64,000 nt of DNA, taken from the NCBI GenBank assembly GCA_015231615.1, contig JADGBE010000011.1, positions 1 to 64,000 on the forward strand. Direction: 5' to 3'. The stretch's first letter is position 1, and each line of letters begins with the position of its first letter. The translations under genes were made by a program, and so were the position numbers. This DNA comes from Desulfamplus sp. (GTDB lineage Bacteria; Desulfobacterota; Desulfobacteria; Desulfobacterales; Desulfobacteraceae). Positions 17,034-25,714 of this stretch are shown one piece after another. The notes beneath the pieces were generated by a model. That model was given only the letters and a program-made list of their open reading frames with translations, did not search any database and had not been told where the DNA came from.

Positions 17034-18074
17034 ATGAACAAAAAAGGCGTTATTCTTTTTGTAGATGATGAAAATACAGTGTTAAATTCACTCAGAACTC
17101 TTCTGCACCAGAGATTTGAAGGGAAAATAATGATTGAGATTGCAGAGAGTGGTGAAGAAGCTCTTGAGATAATTGATGAAATTATAGATGAGGGTTTAGA
17201 GCTTCAAGCATTGGTAGCAGATTACATTATGCCGGGCATGAAAGGCGATGAGCTATTAGTAAATGTCCATGAACGGTTGCCAGATGTGCGTAAAATACTA
17301 CTTACAGGACAAAGCGATTTAGCAGGTGTTAAAAGAGCAATAAATGATGCCTCTCTTTATCGTTTTATAGAAAAGCCTTGGTTAGATGATGATCTGCTTC
17401 TAACTGTCCAAAGTGCATTACAAGCCTATCGCCAAGATCAGGAGATTGCACGAAAAAATCAGGAACTATCTCTTGTAAATGAAGAGCTAAAAAGGTTGAA
17501 TGAAGAGCTTATGACAATGAATGAAGAGCTTGAAAATATTGTCAATCAGCGAACTCAGGAACTTAGGGATAAAAATGGTCAACTTGAAATTCTTGCCATA
17601 ACAGATCGTTTAACAGGTATCAGCAACCGTTTAAAACTTGATGAGGTATTTGAAAATGAACGAATCCGATCAGAACGTTATGAATTTGAGTTCTCAGTGA
17701 TTCTTATGGATATTGACTACTTCAAAAGGGTTAATGACACTCACGGACATCAGGTTGGAGATTCGGTACTTGTGGAGATGGCAGATCTTCTGAAGCAGAA
17801 TCTTAGAAAAGTGGATATGCCGGGTAGATGGGGGGGGGAGGAGTTTTTGATTATCTGCCCTGAAATCAATGGAGAGCATGGATGTCATACAGCGGAAAGA
17901 CTTCGTATAGCCATTGACTCTTTTAATTTTTCTGTAGTTGGTAAAGTTACGGCAAGTTTTGGTGTTACTGCATACCAGAAGGGAGATGATGTAAAGACTA
18001 TGATGGCCCGTGCTGATGCTGCCTTGTATCGTGCAAAAGAGAAAGGACGAAATAGGGTTGAGTTCATATTATGA
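17034..18074 (+). CDS. Response regulator with GGDEF domain (diguanylate cyclase)
   Basis: The receiver domain (about 6-125) has the acidic pair D-D near 11-12 and the phospho-acceptor in L-V-A-D-Y-I-M-P-G (D63). A coiled coil with N-E-E-L repeats (about 138-178) links to a GGDEF domain (about 185-346) with G-G-E-E-F at 267-271 and an inhibitory-site R-K-V-D at 258-261. It should make cyclic di-GMP when phosphorylated and be product-inhibited. TAGGAG precedes the ATG. Nine consecutive G (17830-17838) encode the W-G-G-E start of the catalytic motif, a slippage-prone site. The 194-base gap to the kinase suggests separate but related transcription. Confidence 0.93.
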   Translation: MNKKGVILFVDDENTVLNSLRTLLHQRFEGKIMIEIAESGEEALEIIDEIIDEGLELQALVADYIMPGMKGDELLVNVHERLPDVRKILLTGQSDLAGVKRAINDASLYRFIEKPWLDDDLLLTVQSALQAYRQDQEIARKNQELSLVNEELKRLNEELMTMNEELENIVNQRTQELRDKNGQLEILAITDRLTGISNRLKLDEVFENERIRSERYEFEFSVILMDIDYFKRVNDTHGHQVGDSVLVEMADLLKQNLRKVDMPGRWGGEEFLIICPEINGEHGCHTAERLRIAIDSFNFSVVGKVTASFGVTAYQKGDDVKTMMARADAALYRAKEKGRNRVEFIL

Positions 18075-18192
18075 TAAAGACCATGATTATCTGTCCCTGA
18101 TTGCATCTAAATCTATTTCAAGGTCAACTTTTCCGTAATATTTTTTTAGCTCTTTTATTTTTTCTTTATGTATTAAATCTGCTTTACTTGAA

Positions 18193-18405
18193 TTAAACAC
18201 TTTCCATAAATAAAGTGGCTTCAATTGTGTGTTGAATGGAATCAATCATATACAATAAATTCTCTTTTGGCTCATTATGAACAATTTTTTCTTTTAAGGC
18301 TTCCAGCATTTCAGAGATAACACGCTCTAATCTTGCTTCATGATACGCTTTGTCAAACTCGGGATCATTCATTTGTATTTTAAATAATTCTTGATAGTTA
18401 GTCAT
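18193..18405 (-). CDS. Short antitoxin-like protein (HigA-type N-terminus, no HTH)
   Basis: The frame can extend to 18450, but AAGGAG stands 7 bases before the ATG at 18405, giving 70 residues. It begins M-T-N-Y-Q-E-L-F-K-I-Q-M-N-D-P-E-F, the opening typical of HigA-type antitoxins that follow a Gp49-type toxin. The expected helix-turn-helix is absent and the remainder is an amphipathic helical tail. It lies just downstream of a truncated toxin-like frame, so the pair is probably a decayed toxin-antitoxin locus, though this small protein could still be made. Confidence 0.5.
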   Translation of the reverse strand: MTNYQELFKIQMNDPEFDKAYHEARLERVISEMLEALKEKIVHNEPKENLLYMIDSIQHTIEATLFMESV

Positions 18406-18446
18406 AATAGTCTCCTTATCTTCAACGCAGATTTCAAGTCTTCTTT

Positions 18447-18608
18447 TCACAGATTTTCTTTAATTGTGGCATTCTGGTTTTTCAGTTCAACAAAGTAATT
18501 AATTGTTTCAAAAACTTTTGCTCGTTCTTGAACTGGTAAACTCAATACAAATTCCTCAAACGGCTTTTTTCCGTTATCCAATTCAACATATTCTACAATA
18601 TAATTCAT
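18447..18608 (-). pseudogene. Truncated Gp49/HigB-type toxin fragment
   Basis: A 53-codon frame begins M-N-Y-I-V-E-Y-V-E-L-D-N-G-K-K-P-F-E-E-F and continues L-S-L-P-V-Q-E-R-A-K-V, the N-terminal pattern of phage-derived Gp49-like/HigB RNase toxins (RelE superfamily). Full-length members have about 110 residues. Here a TGA stops it after N-L, and the catalytic C-terminal strands are missing. No continuation is clear in the other frames. Confidence 0.5.
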
Positions 18609-18648
18609 TAGATAAAACTCTTATATTTAAAATCTGAATTATTGTTTT

Positions 18649-18828
18649 TTATTTTTTTGTTAATGCTTTGGCTTTTCGCATCTGCTTTATTTTAAATTTG
18701 TCTTTAAGTGGCTGAAAAATGCCGCTTAAAACTTCACTCAAATATGCAACACCTTTACGTCCATTATTAAAAGAGACCTCTATCTTGTAGTCATTAAAAT
18801 ATCTTGCGGTTTTAACGTGCATTATCAT
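18649..18828 (-). pseudogene. DUF2442-like short protein, probably truncated
   Basis: A 57- to 59-codon frame reads M-H-V-K-T-A-R-Y-F-N-D-Y-K-I-E-V-S-F-N-N-G-R-K-G-V-A-Y-L-S, like the N-terminal half of DUF2442 proteins that often accompany DUF4160 proteins in toxin-antitoxin-like pairs. The C-terminal W-E-N-G-A-D half is replaced by a Lys-rich tail. With the two frames downstream it makes a run of three short TA-type relics. Confidence 0.45.
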
Positions 18829-18863
18829 AAATCAAAATTTAAGGTTTTTATAGAAAATTTGCT

Positions 18864-19586
18864 TTAATCACTGTTCATAGGCATAATAAAATTGCGTAAC
18901 CAACCCATAACAGTGTTTCCTTTCAGTAGCTCTTTTTCGTGAATATCAAGATTCATATTAATAAGATCACTATCGCCAAATCTATCCTTGCGAGTGGTTA
19001 TTTTACGATTAGGATCAAGCATTTTTACAACTTTTGCGGGATTTCCTACAGCAATTGAATTTGGCGGAATATTGCTTGATACAACAGCACCTGCCCCAAT
19101 AATACTATTCTCTCCAATGGTTACTCCTTTACATATAATAGCACTATCACCAATCCATACATTGTTCTCAAGTTTCACAGGGTGTGCAACATCAGGTGGC
19201 AGACTTCTATCATAAATTCCATGCCAATCTGAATCTGTAATATAGGCATTGCTTGCAATCATACAGTTATCGCTAATAATAATCTGGCTTGCTGCACTTA
19301 TTCTAACCCCGGGTGATATAAGGACATGGTCGCCAATAACTATTCCCGAAATATTTTTTTTGTCTGACCAGACAGTTAGACGGGTCTTTTTATCTGAGGA
19401 AGCTAAAAGTGTTATGTTATCTCCAATGGTAACTGGTCCTCCAAATACCTCAATATACCAAGGTTTTACGATATATGAATTTTTGCCAAGACTCTCAAGC
19501 TGTGGCTTTAAAAAGTGGTTGACATAAAGTTTTAAAAATCTAAACCAAAGTTTTTTAATAAAATAAGGTCGGTGATCTCGTCTCAT
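18864..19586 (-). CDS. Hexapeptide-repeat acyltransferase (LbH superfamily)
   Basis: Left-handed beta-helix repeats with I/V-G-D/E-N periodicity run from about residue 55 to 195, with the extended A-V-G-N-P-A-K-V-V end typical of O-acetyltransferases such as WcaF- or Maa-like enzymes. An earlier in-frame ATG exists at 19619, but the ATG at 19586 overlaps the upstream stop as ATGA and has AAAGGA about 8 bases before it, so I take coupled translation from 19586 (240 residues). It probably acetylates a sugar or lipid headgroup. Its partner is the toroid protein just upstream. Confidence 0.8.
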   Translation of the reverse strand: MRRDHRPYFIKKLWFRFLKLYVNHFLKPQLESLGKNSYIVKPWYIEVFGGPVTIGDNITLLASSDKKTRLTVWSDKKNISGIVIGDHVLISPGVRISAASQIIISDNCMIASNAYITDSDWHGIYDRSLPPDVAHPVKLENNVWIGDSAIICKGVTIGENSIIGAGAVVSSNIPPNSIAVGNPAKVVKMLDPNRKITTRKDRFGDSDLINMNLDIHEKELLKGNTVMGWLRNFIMPMNSD

Positions 19587-20650
19587 TTGTCTAATCCTTT
19601 GAAAAGAAATCCGTCCCATGATTTATGGCTAAAAAGATTTGATGCAGGTGTTAGATCATAGAGTGCATCCGCTGCCATTAACACAACGGCATTTGTCCAT
19701 GAAATTTTCTCTTCTGGCCATATCACCATATCAGGAAATGTATATCCACACCAAAATGTACCATCATCATAAATTCTCTCTTGTATCCATGAAAATACGA
19801 TCTTTGCAAGTTTACTATTTCCCATAGCTGACAGGGCAATTACAAACTCTGATGTCTCTGCCATAGTTATCCAAGGTCGATCTGAGACGCAACGAATACC
19901 TTGCCCATCAACAACATACTTTTTCCAATACTTTTCTACTCTTTTTGTTGCTGCATCACCTGTCAAAGCACCTGATAGAATCGGATAAAACCAATACATA
20001 GAAAATCGTGATTTGCTAATATTATATATATGAATATTGTCTCTTATAGTTCGCCCAAGTTTTTCAAAAGCAATCTCCCAACGGGTCATTTTTATACCAA
20101 GTAGATGAGCTATGGATAATGCACACTTCAAACTCATATATATTGAGCTTGAACCTGTGAGTAAGGCCATTGGATCTGTGTTGCCTTGAGGACTTTTTGC
20201 CCAATAGATTTCACCTCTTTCGGTTTGAAGGCTGATTGCAAAATCAACTCCCCTTTGGACTGGTTGCCACATATTTTTAAGAAAAGCTCTACTACTTTTA
20301 TTCAACTTACCCCACCTTATAAGCCATGTATGAAATACGCCTGTGGCAATATAGGCAGACATGTTAGTCTCCATTGTTCTATCTTCTGGAACACCTTTGA
20401 TATAAGATGAGAACCATGAGCCATTTTCGTTTTGATTTTTAACCATCCACTCAAAAGCACGTTCAGACTCTCTAAAAAAACCTCCAATATTCAAACCCAT
20501 TGCAGATTCCACCAAATCCCATGGGTCTGTCTTTCCACCTTCATGCCACGGAATTTCCCCTGAATCATACTGAAGGCCTGCTATCATGCCTGACAGTATC
20601 TCAATATTCAGGGTTGGTGAGGGTTGAAGTTCAAGGTTTTTCATGTCCAT
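19583..20650 (-). CDS. Alpha-toroid (prenyltransferase / glycosidase-like) protein
   Basis: A 355-residue soluble protein built of paired helices with repeated W-x-x-x-x-Q-N-x-x-G-S-W/F and D-G-T-F-W patterns, the look of an alpha/alpha toroid as in squalene-cyclase-like or six-hairpin glycoside enzymes. No D-x-D-D cyclase motif is evident. Such proteins turn up in polysaccharide and glycolipid loci. Translation overlaps the acyltransferase gene by ATGA. AAGGAG lies 10 bases before the start. The exact reaction is unknown. Confidence 0.65.
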   Translation of the reverse strand: MDMKNLELQPSPTLNIEILSGMIAGLQYDSGEIPWHEGGKTDPWDLVESAMGLNIGGFFRESERAFEWMVKNQNENGSWFSSYIKGVPEDRTMETNMSAYIATGVFHTWLIRWGKLNKSSRAFLKNMWQPVQRGVDFAISLQTERGEIYWAKSPQGNTDPMALLTGSSSIYMSLKCALSIAHLLGIKMTRWEIAFEKLGRTIRDNIHIYNISKSRFSMYWFYPILSGALTGDAATKRVEKYWKKYVVDGQGIRCVSDRPWITMAETSEFVIALSAMGNSKLAKIVFSWIQERIYDDGTFWCGYTFPDMVIWPEEKISWTNAVVLMAADALYDLTPASNLFSHKSWDGFLFKGLDK

Positions 20651-20849
20651 GCAAGAAGTTCTCCTTTGATTTTTTAGATAGATTCCAATAAACTTTATCT
20701 TAATTTATTAAACTAAAATGTTGTAAAAGTTATGATAACTGAAAAATTTTGTTCTACTACCAAAAGATAGAGCTAATATCAAGGTCAAGGTTTAATGATT
20801 ATAAAATTTACTTGATTTTTAACATAGCTAAAGCTAATAAATTCTTATT

Positions 20850-21851
20850 ATGGATAAATTAAAACAACTCATAATTTCGACATTAGCCTCATTCTTCATT
20901 TTATTTGCTGGAACTGCTGGTTATATGCTTATTGAAAAATGGGATTTTATGGATTCTATTTACATGACCGTTTTAACACTTGGATCAGTTGGATATAGTG
21001 AAGTTCATCCTCTAAGTTTTCACGGGCGTATTTTCACAATTTTCCTCATAATTTCAGGTATGAGCTTAGTTATGTATCTTGCTGGTTTAGTTGTGCAATT
21101 TGTGGTTGAAGGAGAGATGAGAAGTATTCTTGGGAGAAGAAAATTGGATAAAAGCATCAGCGGTTTAAGGGGACATTACATAGTTTGTGGATATGGTAGA
21201 ATTGGAAGGACGCTTTGCAATCAGATAAAAGAGCAAAACTCAGAAGTTGTTGTGATAGAGAAGAGTGAGGAGCTTTTACCTGTTCTTGAAAAGGATAAGA
21301 CACTTTACATACATGGCGATGCTTCTGATGAATCTATTCTTATAAAAGCTGGGATAGACAAGGCAAAAACATTGGTTTCTGTTCTTGCAACCGATGCTGA
21401 TAATGTCTTTCTTGTTCTTACTGTTCGTCAATTAAATCCTAATATATATATTATGGCAAGGGCTGGAAGTGATAATGTAAAAAGCAAACTTATTGCTGCT
21501 GGGGCAAACCGAGTAGAGTCTCCTTATGAGGTTGGGGCAGTATCTATGGCTTTGAAGCTGCTACAGCCAAGCGTCAGCAACTTTCTTGATATTGCACTCT
21601 CTCGCAAACAGAAAGATATTCAGATTGAAGAGGTTACAATATCCACAAAGTCAAAGATAATTAATGTCATGCTTAAAGATTCTGGAATCCGACAAAATTA
21701 CAACATAATTATAATTGCAATAAATAAAAAGGGTGGAGAGATGAGATTTAATCCATCTTTTGAGACATTTTTGGAGGCAGGAGATACGATTATTGCTATG
21801 GGTCAGGTAAGCAACTTAAAGAAATTCAATGATGAGTTAAATCCTCAATAG
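20850..21851 (+). CDS. Potassium channel with RCK (TrkA-N/TrkA-C) domains
   Basis: Two membrane helices (about 8-27 and 60-86) flank a pore loop with selectivity filter T-L-G-S-V-G-Y-S-E (43-51). The usual T-V-G-Y-G-D ends here in Y-S-E. The cytoplasmic part begins with a Rossmann RCK_N domain, G-Y-G-R-I-G at 114-119, followed by RCK_C (about 245-333). The family forms tetrameric ligand-gated K+ channels in the inner membrane. It is divergent from the toroid gene, with a ~200-base promoter gap. Confidence 0.9.
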   Translation: MDKLKQLIISTLASFFILFAGTAGYMLIEKWDFMDSIYMTVLTLGSVGYSEVHPLSFHGRIFTIFLIISGMSLVMYLAGLVVQFVVEGEMRSILGRRKLDKSISGLRGHYIVCGYGRIGRTLCNQIKEQNSEVVVIEKSEELLPVLEKDKTLYIHGDASDESILIKAGIDKAKTLVSVLATDADNVFLVLTVRQLNPNIYIMARAGSDNVKSKLIAAGANRVESPYEVGAVSMALKLLQPSVSNFLDIALSRKQKDIQIEEVTISTKSKIINVMLKDSGIRQNYNIIIIAINKKGGEMRFNPSFETFLEAGDTIIAMGQVSNLKKFNDELNPQ

Positions 21852-21861
21852 TTAAAAATTA

Positions 21862-21980
21862 TAGCCGGCGATAAATCGCACGGCTAAGAGTATAAAGAAG
21901 TCCACTAAAGTGGACTGTAATAATAGTCGGCTTTAGCCGACTTCAGTTATTTTAGCCCAGAAATTTATTTCAGGGCTAAA
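21862..21980. repeat. Four-hairpin array B
   Basis: Successive stems: TAGCCG-GCGAT/ATCGC-CGGCTA (21862-21886), AGTCCACT-AA-AGTGGACT (21899-21916), AGTCGGCT-TT-AGCCGACT (21925-21942) and TTTAGCCC...GGGCTAAA (21951-21980). It lies between convergent genes. Array C at 46214-46334 repeats the order with compensatory differences. Confidence 0.85.
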
Positions 21981-22037
21981 ATTGGAATTGATGCTGGTAG
22001 ATAGAAGATTTGATAACCGCTATAGTCTATAAACTTT

Positions 22038-22625
22038 TTAAATCTTAAATATAGTTCGTTTGTCCGTGATAATAATATCTAAATTATATTTTCTTGACTC
22101 CATCTGTATATGATCAACAAGTTGCTCTTCAAATGCAATCGCAAGTTTACGGGTGGTTTCAGGCAACTTTGAGATTAATCTGTTATAAAATCCATCTCCA
22201 AAACCAATTCTACCCCCTTTCTCATCAAACGCAAGACCCGGAATTAATGCAACATCAATCATATCTAACGGTATTTTCTTGCATGTATTTGGATTAGGTT
22301 CCAATATATCTGACTCCGTCTTTATAATGTCAGAATCATAATTGTTAATGCGAAGCAGAGTTATTGAATGGCGAGATTCTGAATATGCAGGCAAAACAAT
22401 GCCTTTTCTAACTTCAAGACTTGTTTTGATAATTGTTTCAGTTGGCAGTTCACTGCTTCTTGGAAGATAAAGCAACACAAGCTCTGCTTCTAAAAAATTT
22501 GCAAATGTCAGAAAATTTGACTCTACAGCCTTCTGTTTTGCGGCAATCTCATCTGGGGTCAGCACAGCAACCCTCTCTATAACTTCATTTACTATACTTT
22601 GTTTACTAACTTTTGTCTCATTCAT
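22038..22625 (-). CDS. 5-formyltetrahydrofolate cyclo-ligase
   Basis: It converts 5-formyl-THF to 5,10-methenyl-THF with ATP, returning folate to the one-carbon pool. The C-terminal signature I-P-G-L-A-F-D-E-K-G-G-R-I-G-F-G-D-G-F-Y-N-R is complete, and an R-S-S-E-L-P-T-E type substrate loop is present. At 195 residues it is full length. It shares the divergent ~170-base gap with serS. In an organism with the methyl-branch genes seen at 41-46 kb it fits folate housekeeping. Confidence 0.9.
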   Translation of the reverse strand: MNETKVSKQSIVNEVIERVAVLTPDEIAAKQKAVESNFLTFANFLEAELVLLYLPRSSELPTETIIKTSLEVRKGIVLPAYSESRHSITLLRINNYDSDIIKTESDILEPNPNTCKKIPLDMIDVALIPGLAFDEKGGRIGFGDGFYNRLISKLPETTRKLAIAFEEQLVDHIQMESRKYNLDIIITDKRTIFKI

Positions 22626-22794
22626 AATGTTTTATATTCTCCATTAAAAACAGGTTTTTTGCAATATTATACAGCGTAAAACAATTGTCAATCAGCAATT
22701 ATCGTTGACTGTTTGAAAATTGCGTGATAATTTTTTAAAAATATTAATCAAATAAAATTTTTAACTATTCTATAAAAATAAGACAGGTATTAAA

Positions 22795-24132
22795 ATGCTG
22801 GAAATAAAGTATGTTAGAGAAAATGTAGAGGATGTCAGAAAGGCTTTGGAAAAGAGGCGTTCTACTGCTGATTTTGACACTTTTCTTGAAAAAGAGAAAA
22901 AAAGAAGGGAGCTACTTCAAGAAATTGAGACTCTAAGACACCACCGTAATAAAGTTTCTGACGAGATAGCCGCAATTAAAAAATCAGCAAATCAAGCATC
23001 TACTATAAAGGGCGGCTCAAAAGAAAATGGTGAAATAGAGAGTGCGGGTCATGGCGATATTAAAATTGCTGAAATGAGATCTGTTTCAGAAAAGATAAAA
23101 GAGCTTGACACAGCACTTGCTGAAACTGAAAGTCTAATTGATAGCTTCATAATGAACATTCCTAACATTCCACATTCAAGTGTACCTGTTGGCAAAGATG
23201 AAAACGATAATCGTTTAGAAAAACAGATTGGAACTCCAAGAGAGTTTAATTTTTCAATTAAGCCTCACTGGGAGATAGGTGAAGAGCTTGGCATTCTTGA
23301 CTTTGCAAGAGCCACAAAAATAGCTGGTGCAAGATTTCCGCTTTACATGGGGGGCGGTGCAATGCTTGAAAGAGCATTGATAAATTTTATGCTAAATACT
23401 CATATTAATGAGCATGGATTTACAGAAGTGCTGCCACCTTTTATGGTAAATCGTAAAAGCCTTACTGGAACTGGGCAATTACCTAAATTTGAGGAAGACC
23501 TCTTCAAACTCCAAGGTTGGGACTACTTTATGATTCCAACATCAGAAGTGCCTATGACCAACATCTACGCTGACGAAATCATACCTGAAAAAAATTTACC
23601 AATAAGATTTACAGCATATACCCCATGTTTTAGATCAGAAGCTGGTTCTCACGGCAAGGATACACGCGGATTAATTAGACAACACCAATTTAATAAAGTT
23701 GAGATGGTTAAATACACCACACCTGAAACATCTTTTGATGAGCTTGAATCAATGCTTGCATCTGCTGAGACTATTCTTAAGCGTCTACACCTTCCTTATC
23801 AGGTGATAACTCTCTGCACAGGTGATATGGGATTTTCTGCTGCAAAAACTTATGACATTGAAGTGTGGATGCCGGGTCAAAATAAATACCGCGAAATATC
23901 ATCTTGCAGTAACTGTACAGATTTTCAGGCAAGGCGGGCAAATATAAAGTTTAGGCGCGAAGGTGCAAAAAAGGCAGAGTTTGTTCACACTCTAAATGGT
24001 TCTGGTTTAGCCGTTGGCAGATGTTTTGCTGCAATTCTTGAAAATTATCAGCAGCCTGATGGATCAGTTGAAATTCCAGAGGTATTGCAACCTTACATGG
24101 GTGGGCAAAAAGTTATTACAAAGGTTATTTAA
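22795..24132 (+). CDS. serS: Seryl-tRNA synthetase
   Basis: A class II synthetase that charges tRNA-Ser. It has the N-terminal coiled-coil arm (about 1-115), motif 2 around [16 protein letters not shown], the T-S-E-V-P substrate loop, and motif 3 ending in [12 protein letters not shown]. Residues about 63-92 in the arm are a Gly/Ser/Glu/Lys-rich insertion not typical of the family. The last 38 bases around its stop are imperfectly duplicated in the gap before thrC. Confidence 0.97.
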   Translation: MLEIKYVRENVEDVRKALEKRRSTADFDTFLEKEKKRRELLQEIETLRHHRNKVSDEIAAIKKSANQASTIKGGSKENGEIESAGHGDIKIAEMRSVSEKIKELDTALAETESLIDSFIMNIPNIPHSSVPVGKDENDNRLEKQIGTPREFNFSIKPHWEIGEELGILDFARATKIAGARFPLYMGGGAMLERALINFMLNTHINEHGFTEVLPPFMVNRKSLTGTGQLPKFEEDLFKLQGWDYFMIPTSEVPMTNIYADEIIPEKNLPIRFTAYTPCFRSEAGSHGKDTRGLIRQHQFNKVEMVKYTTPETSFDELESMLASAETILKRLHLPYQVITLCTGDMGFSAAKTYDIEVWMPGQNKYREISSCSNCTDFQARRANIKFRREGAKKAEFVHTLNGSGLAVGRCFAAILENYQQPDGSVEIPEVLQPYMGGQKVITKVI

Positions 24133-24184
24133 GAGTTGCTATAATCTACATTGGTTGGCAAAAAATGCTTACAAAGGTTATTTA
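24094..24184 (+). repeat. Imperfect direct repeat of the serS 3' end
   Basis: A 38-base stretch covering the serS stop (24094-24131) is repeated at 24147-24184 with a 53-base period and a handful of mismatches. It looks like an old local duplication; the second copy runs into the thrC start region. Confidence 0.7.
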
Positions 24185-24188
24185 ATAT

Positions 24189-25700
24189 ATGAAAATAGAA
24201 AATTTTCCTAAAGATATTCAACCACTGCTTATTCCAAAACCGCAGGGAGAGCTATTCTATCAATGTCTTGGCTGTGATGCCACTTATCCGATAAATGAGC
24301 TTCTCTATGTCTGCCCTAAATGCGGGCAGGTATTGCTTATCCATAACCGCAATTTTGATGAACTCAAAAAGATTTCAGGCAAAACATGGCAGCAGATATT
24401 TGATTACAGAAGAATGTTGAATATCCCAGCACTAAAAGGGATTTATCGTTACCATGAATTTATAGGACCAAATATCTCTCTTGACTCAATAGTCTATCTT
24501 GGTGAGGGACACACACCAATTATTGAGGCAAATAAAAAGCTGCAAGAGAAAACTGGAGGAATCAGATTTTATTATAAAAATGATGGTCAGAATCCAAGTG
24601 CATCTTTTAAAGATAGAGGCATGGCAAGTGCTTTATCTTATATCAAATATTTAATTGATAACAAGCTTGCTTCAAATATTATTGCTATTTGTGCCTCTAC
24701 TGGAGATACTTCTGCTTCTGCCGCACTTTACGCATCATACCTTACTTCTGACATAAAATCTGCTGTTCTTCTTCCATACAAAAAGGTTACACCGCAGCAG
24801 TTGTCTCAGCCTTTAGGAAGTGGTGCAAAGGTGTTTGAAATTCCTGGTGTATTTGACGATTGTATGAAAATTGTAGAAAAGCTATCAGAAGAGTATCCAG
24901 TAGCTCTCTTAAATTCTAAAAACGCATGGCGAATTTTAGGTCAAGAGTCTTACTCTTACGAAATTGCCCAAGATTTTGAATATGAGATGCAAGAGAAGGT
25001 TGTGGTTGTGCCAATTGGTAATGCTGGCAATATCTCTGCTGTGATGAACGGATTTTTAAAATTTTATGAGGCTGGGATTATAAATTGTCTGCCAAAAGTA
25101 ATTGGAGTTCAATCAGAACACGCTGATCCTGTATATCGTTACTACTTAGAGCCAGAAAAAAACAAAAGAGTTTTCAAACCAGTTACAGTAAAACCAAGCG
25201 TTGCACAGGCAGCCATGATTGGCAATCCTGTGTCAATGCCAAGAGTAGTAGCTATTGTTAATAAATATAATGATATTTCTGGCAAACAGAACGTATTTTT
25301 TACCCAAGTAACAGAGCAAGAGATTATGGATTGGTCTCTTGAGGCGAACAGAAATGGACACATTGCCTGCACTCAAGGCGGCGAATCTCTTGCAGGTCTT
25401 GTGAAGGCTGCTAAACAAGGAATTATTACAAATAATGAGACTGCAATTGTTGACGCAACAGCACATGCAATTAAGTTCTCAGGATTTCAAGATCAATATT
25501 TTCAGAAAACCATTAATAAAGAGTATTCAATTGTGCCAAATAAGAGTTTAATTAATACGCCAACTCTTGTGATGCCAGACAATAAAGATAATGTCCCCGC
25601 ACAAGGCAAACCATTAAGTGATGAAGATTTTAAAATTTTTGCGGGTGATATTTCACGTAAAATTGCAGCAGAACTTAACCTTGAAAAAACTAATAGGTAG
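24189..25700 (+). CDS. thrC: Threonine synthase
   Basis: A PLP enzyme converting O-phosphohomoserine to threonine. The N-terminal zinc-ribbon-like pairs C26-x2-C29 and C42-x2-C45 precede the fold-type II PLP motif N-P-S-A-S-F-K-D-R-G with the Schiff-base lysine near 141. The phosphate-binding loop is P-I-G-N-A-G-N. At 503 residues it is of the longer class. It follows serS by 56 bases and may be read from the same transcript. Confidence 0.93.
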   Translation: MKIENFPKDIQPLLIPKPQGELFYQCLGCDATYPINELLYVCPKCGQVLLIHNRNFDELKKISGKTWQQIFDYRRMLNIPALKGIYRYHEFIGPNISLDSIVYLGEGHTPIIEANKKLQEKTGGIRFYYKNDGQNPSASFKDRGMASALSYIKYLIDNKLASNIIAICASTGDTSASAALYASYLTSDIKSAVLLPYKKVTPQQLSQPLGSGAKVFEIPGVFDDCMKIVEKLSEEYPVALLNSKNAWRILGQESYSYEIAQDFEYEMQEKVVVVPIGNAGNISAVMNGFLKFYEAGIINCLPKVIGVQSEHADPVYRYYLEPEKNKRVFKPVTVKPSVAQAAMIGNPVSMPRVVAIVNKYNDISGKQNVFFTQVTEQEIMDWSLEANRNGHIACTQGGESLAGLVKAAKQGIITNNETAIVDATAHAIKFSGFQDQYFQKTINKEYSIVPNKSLINTPTLVMPDNKDNVPAQGKPLSDEDFKIFAGDISRKIAAELNLEKTNR

Positions 25701-25714
25701 AGCAACTTAATTAT

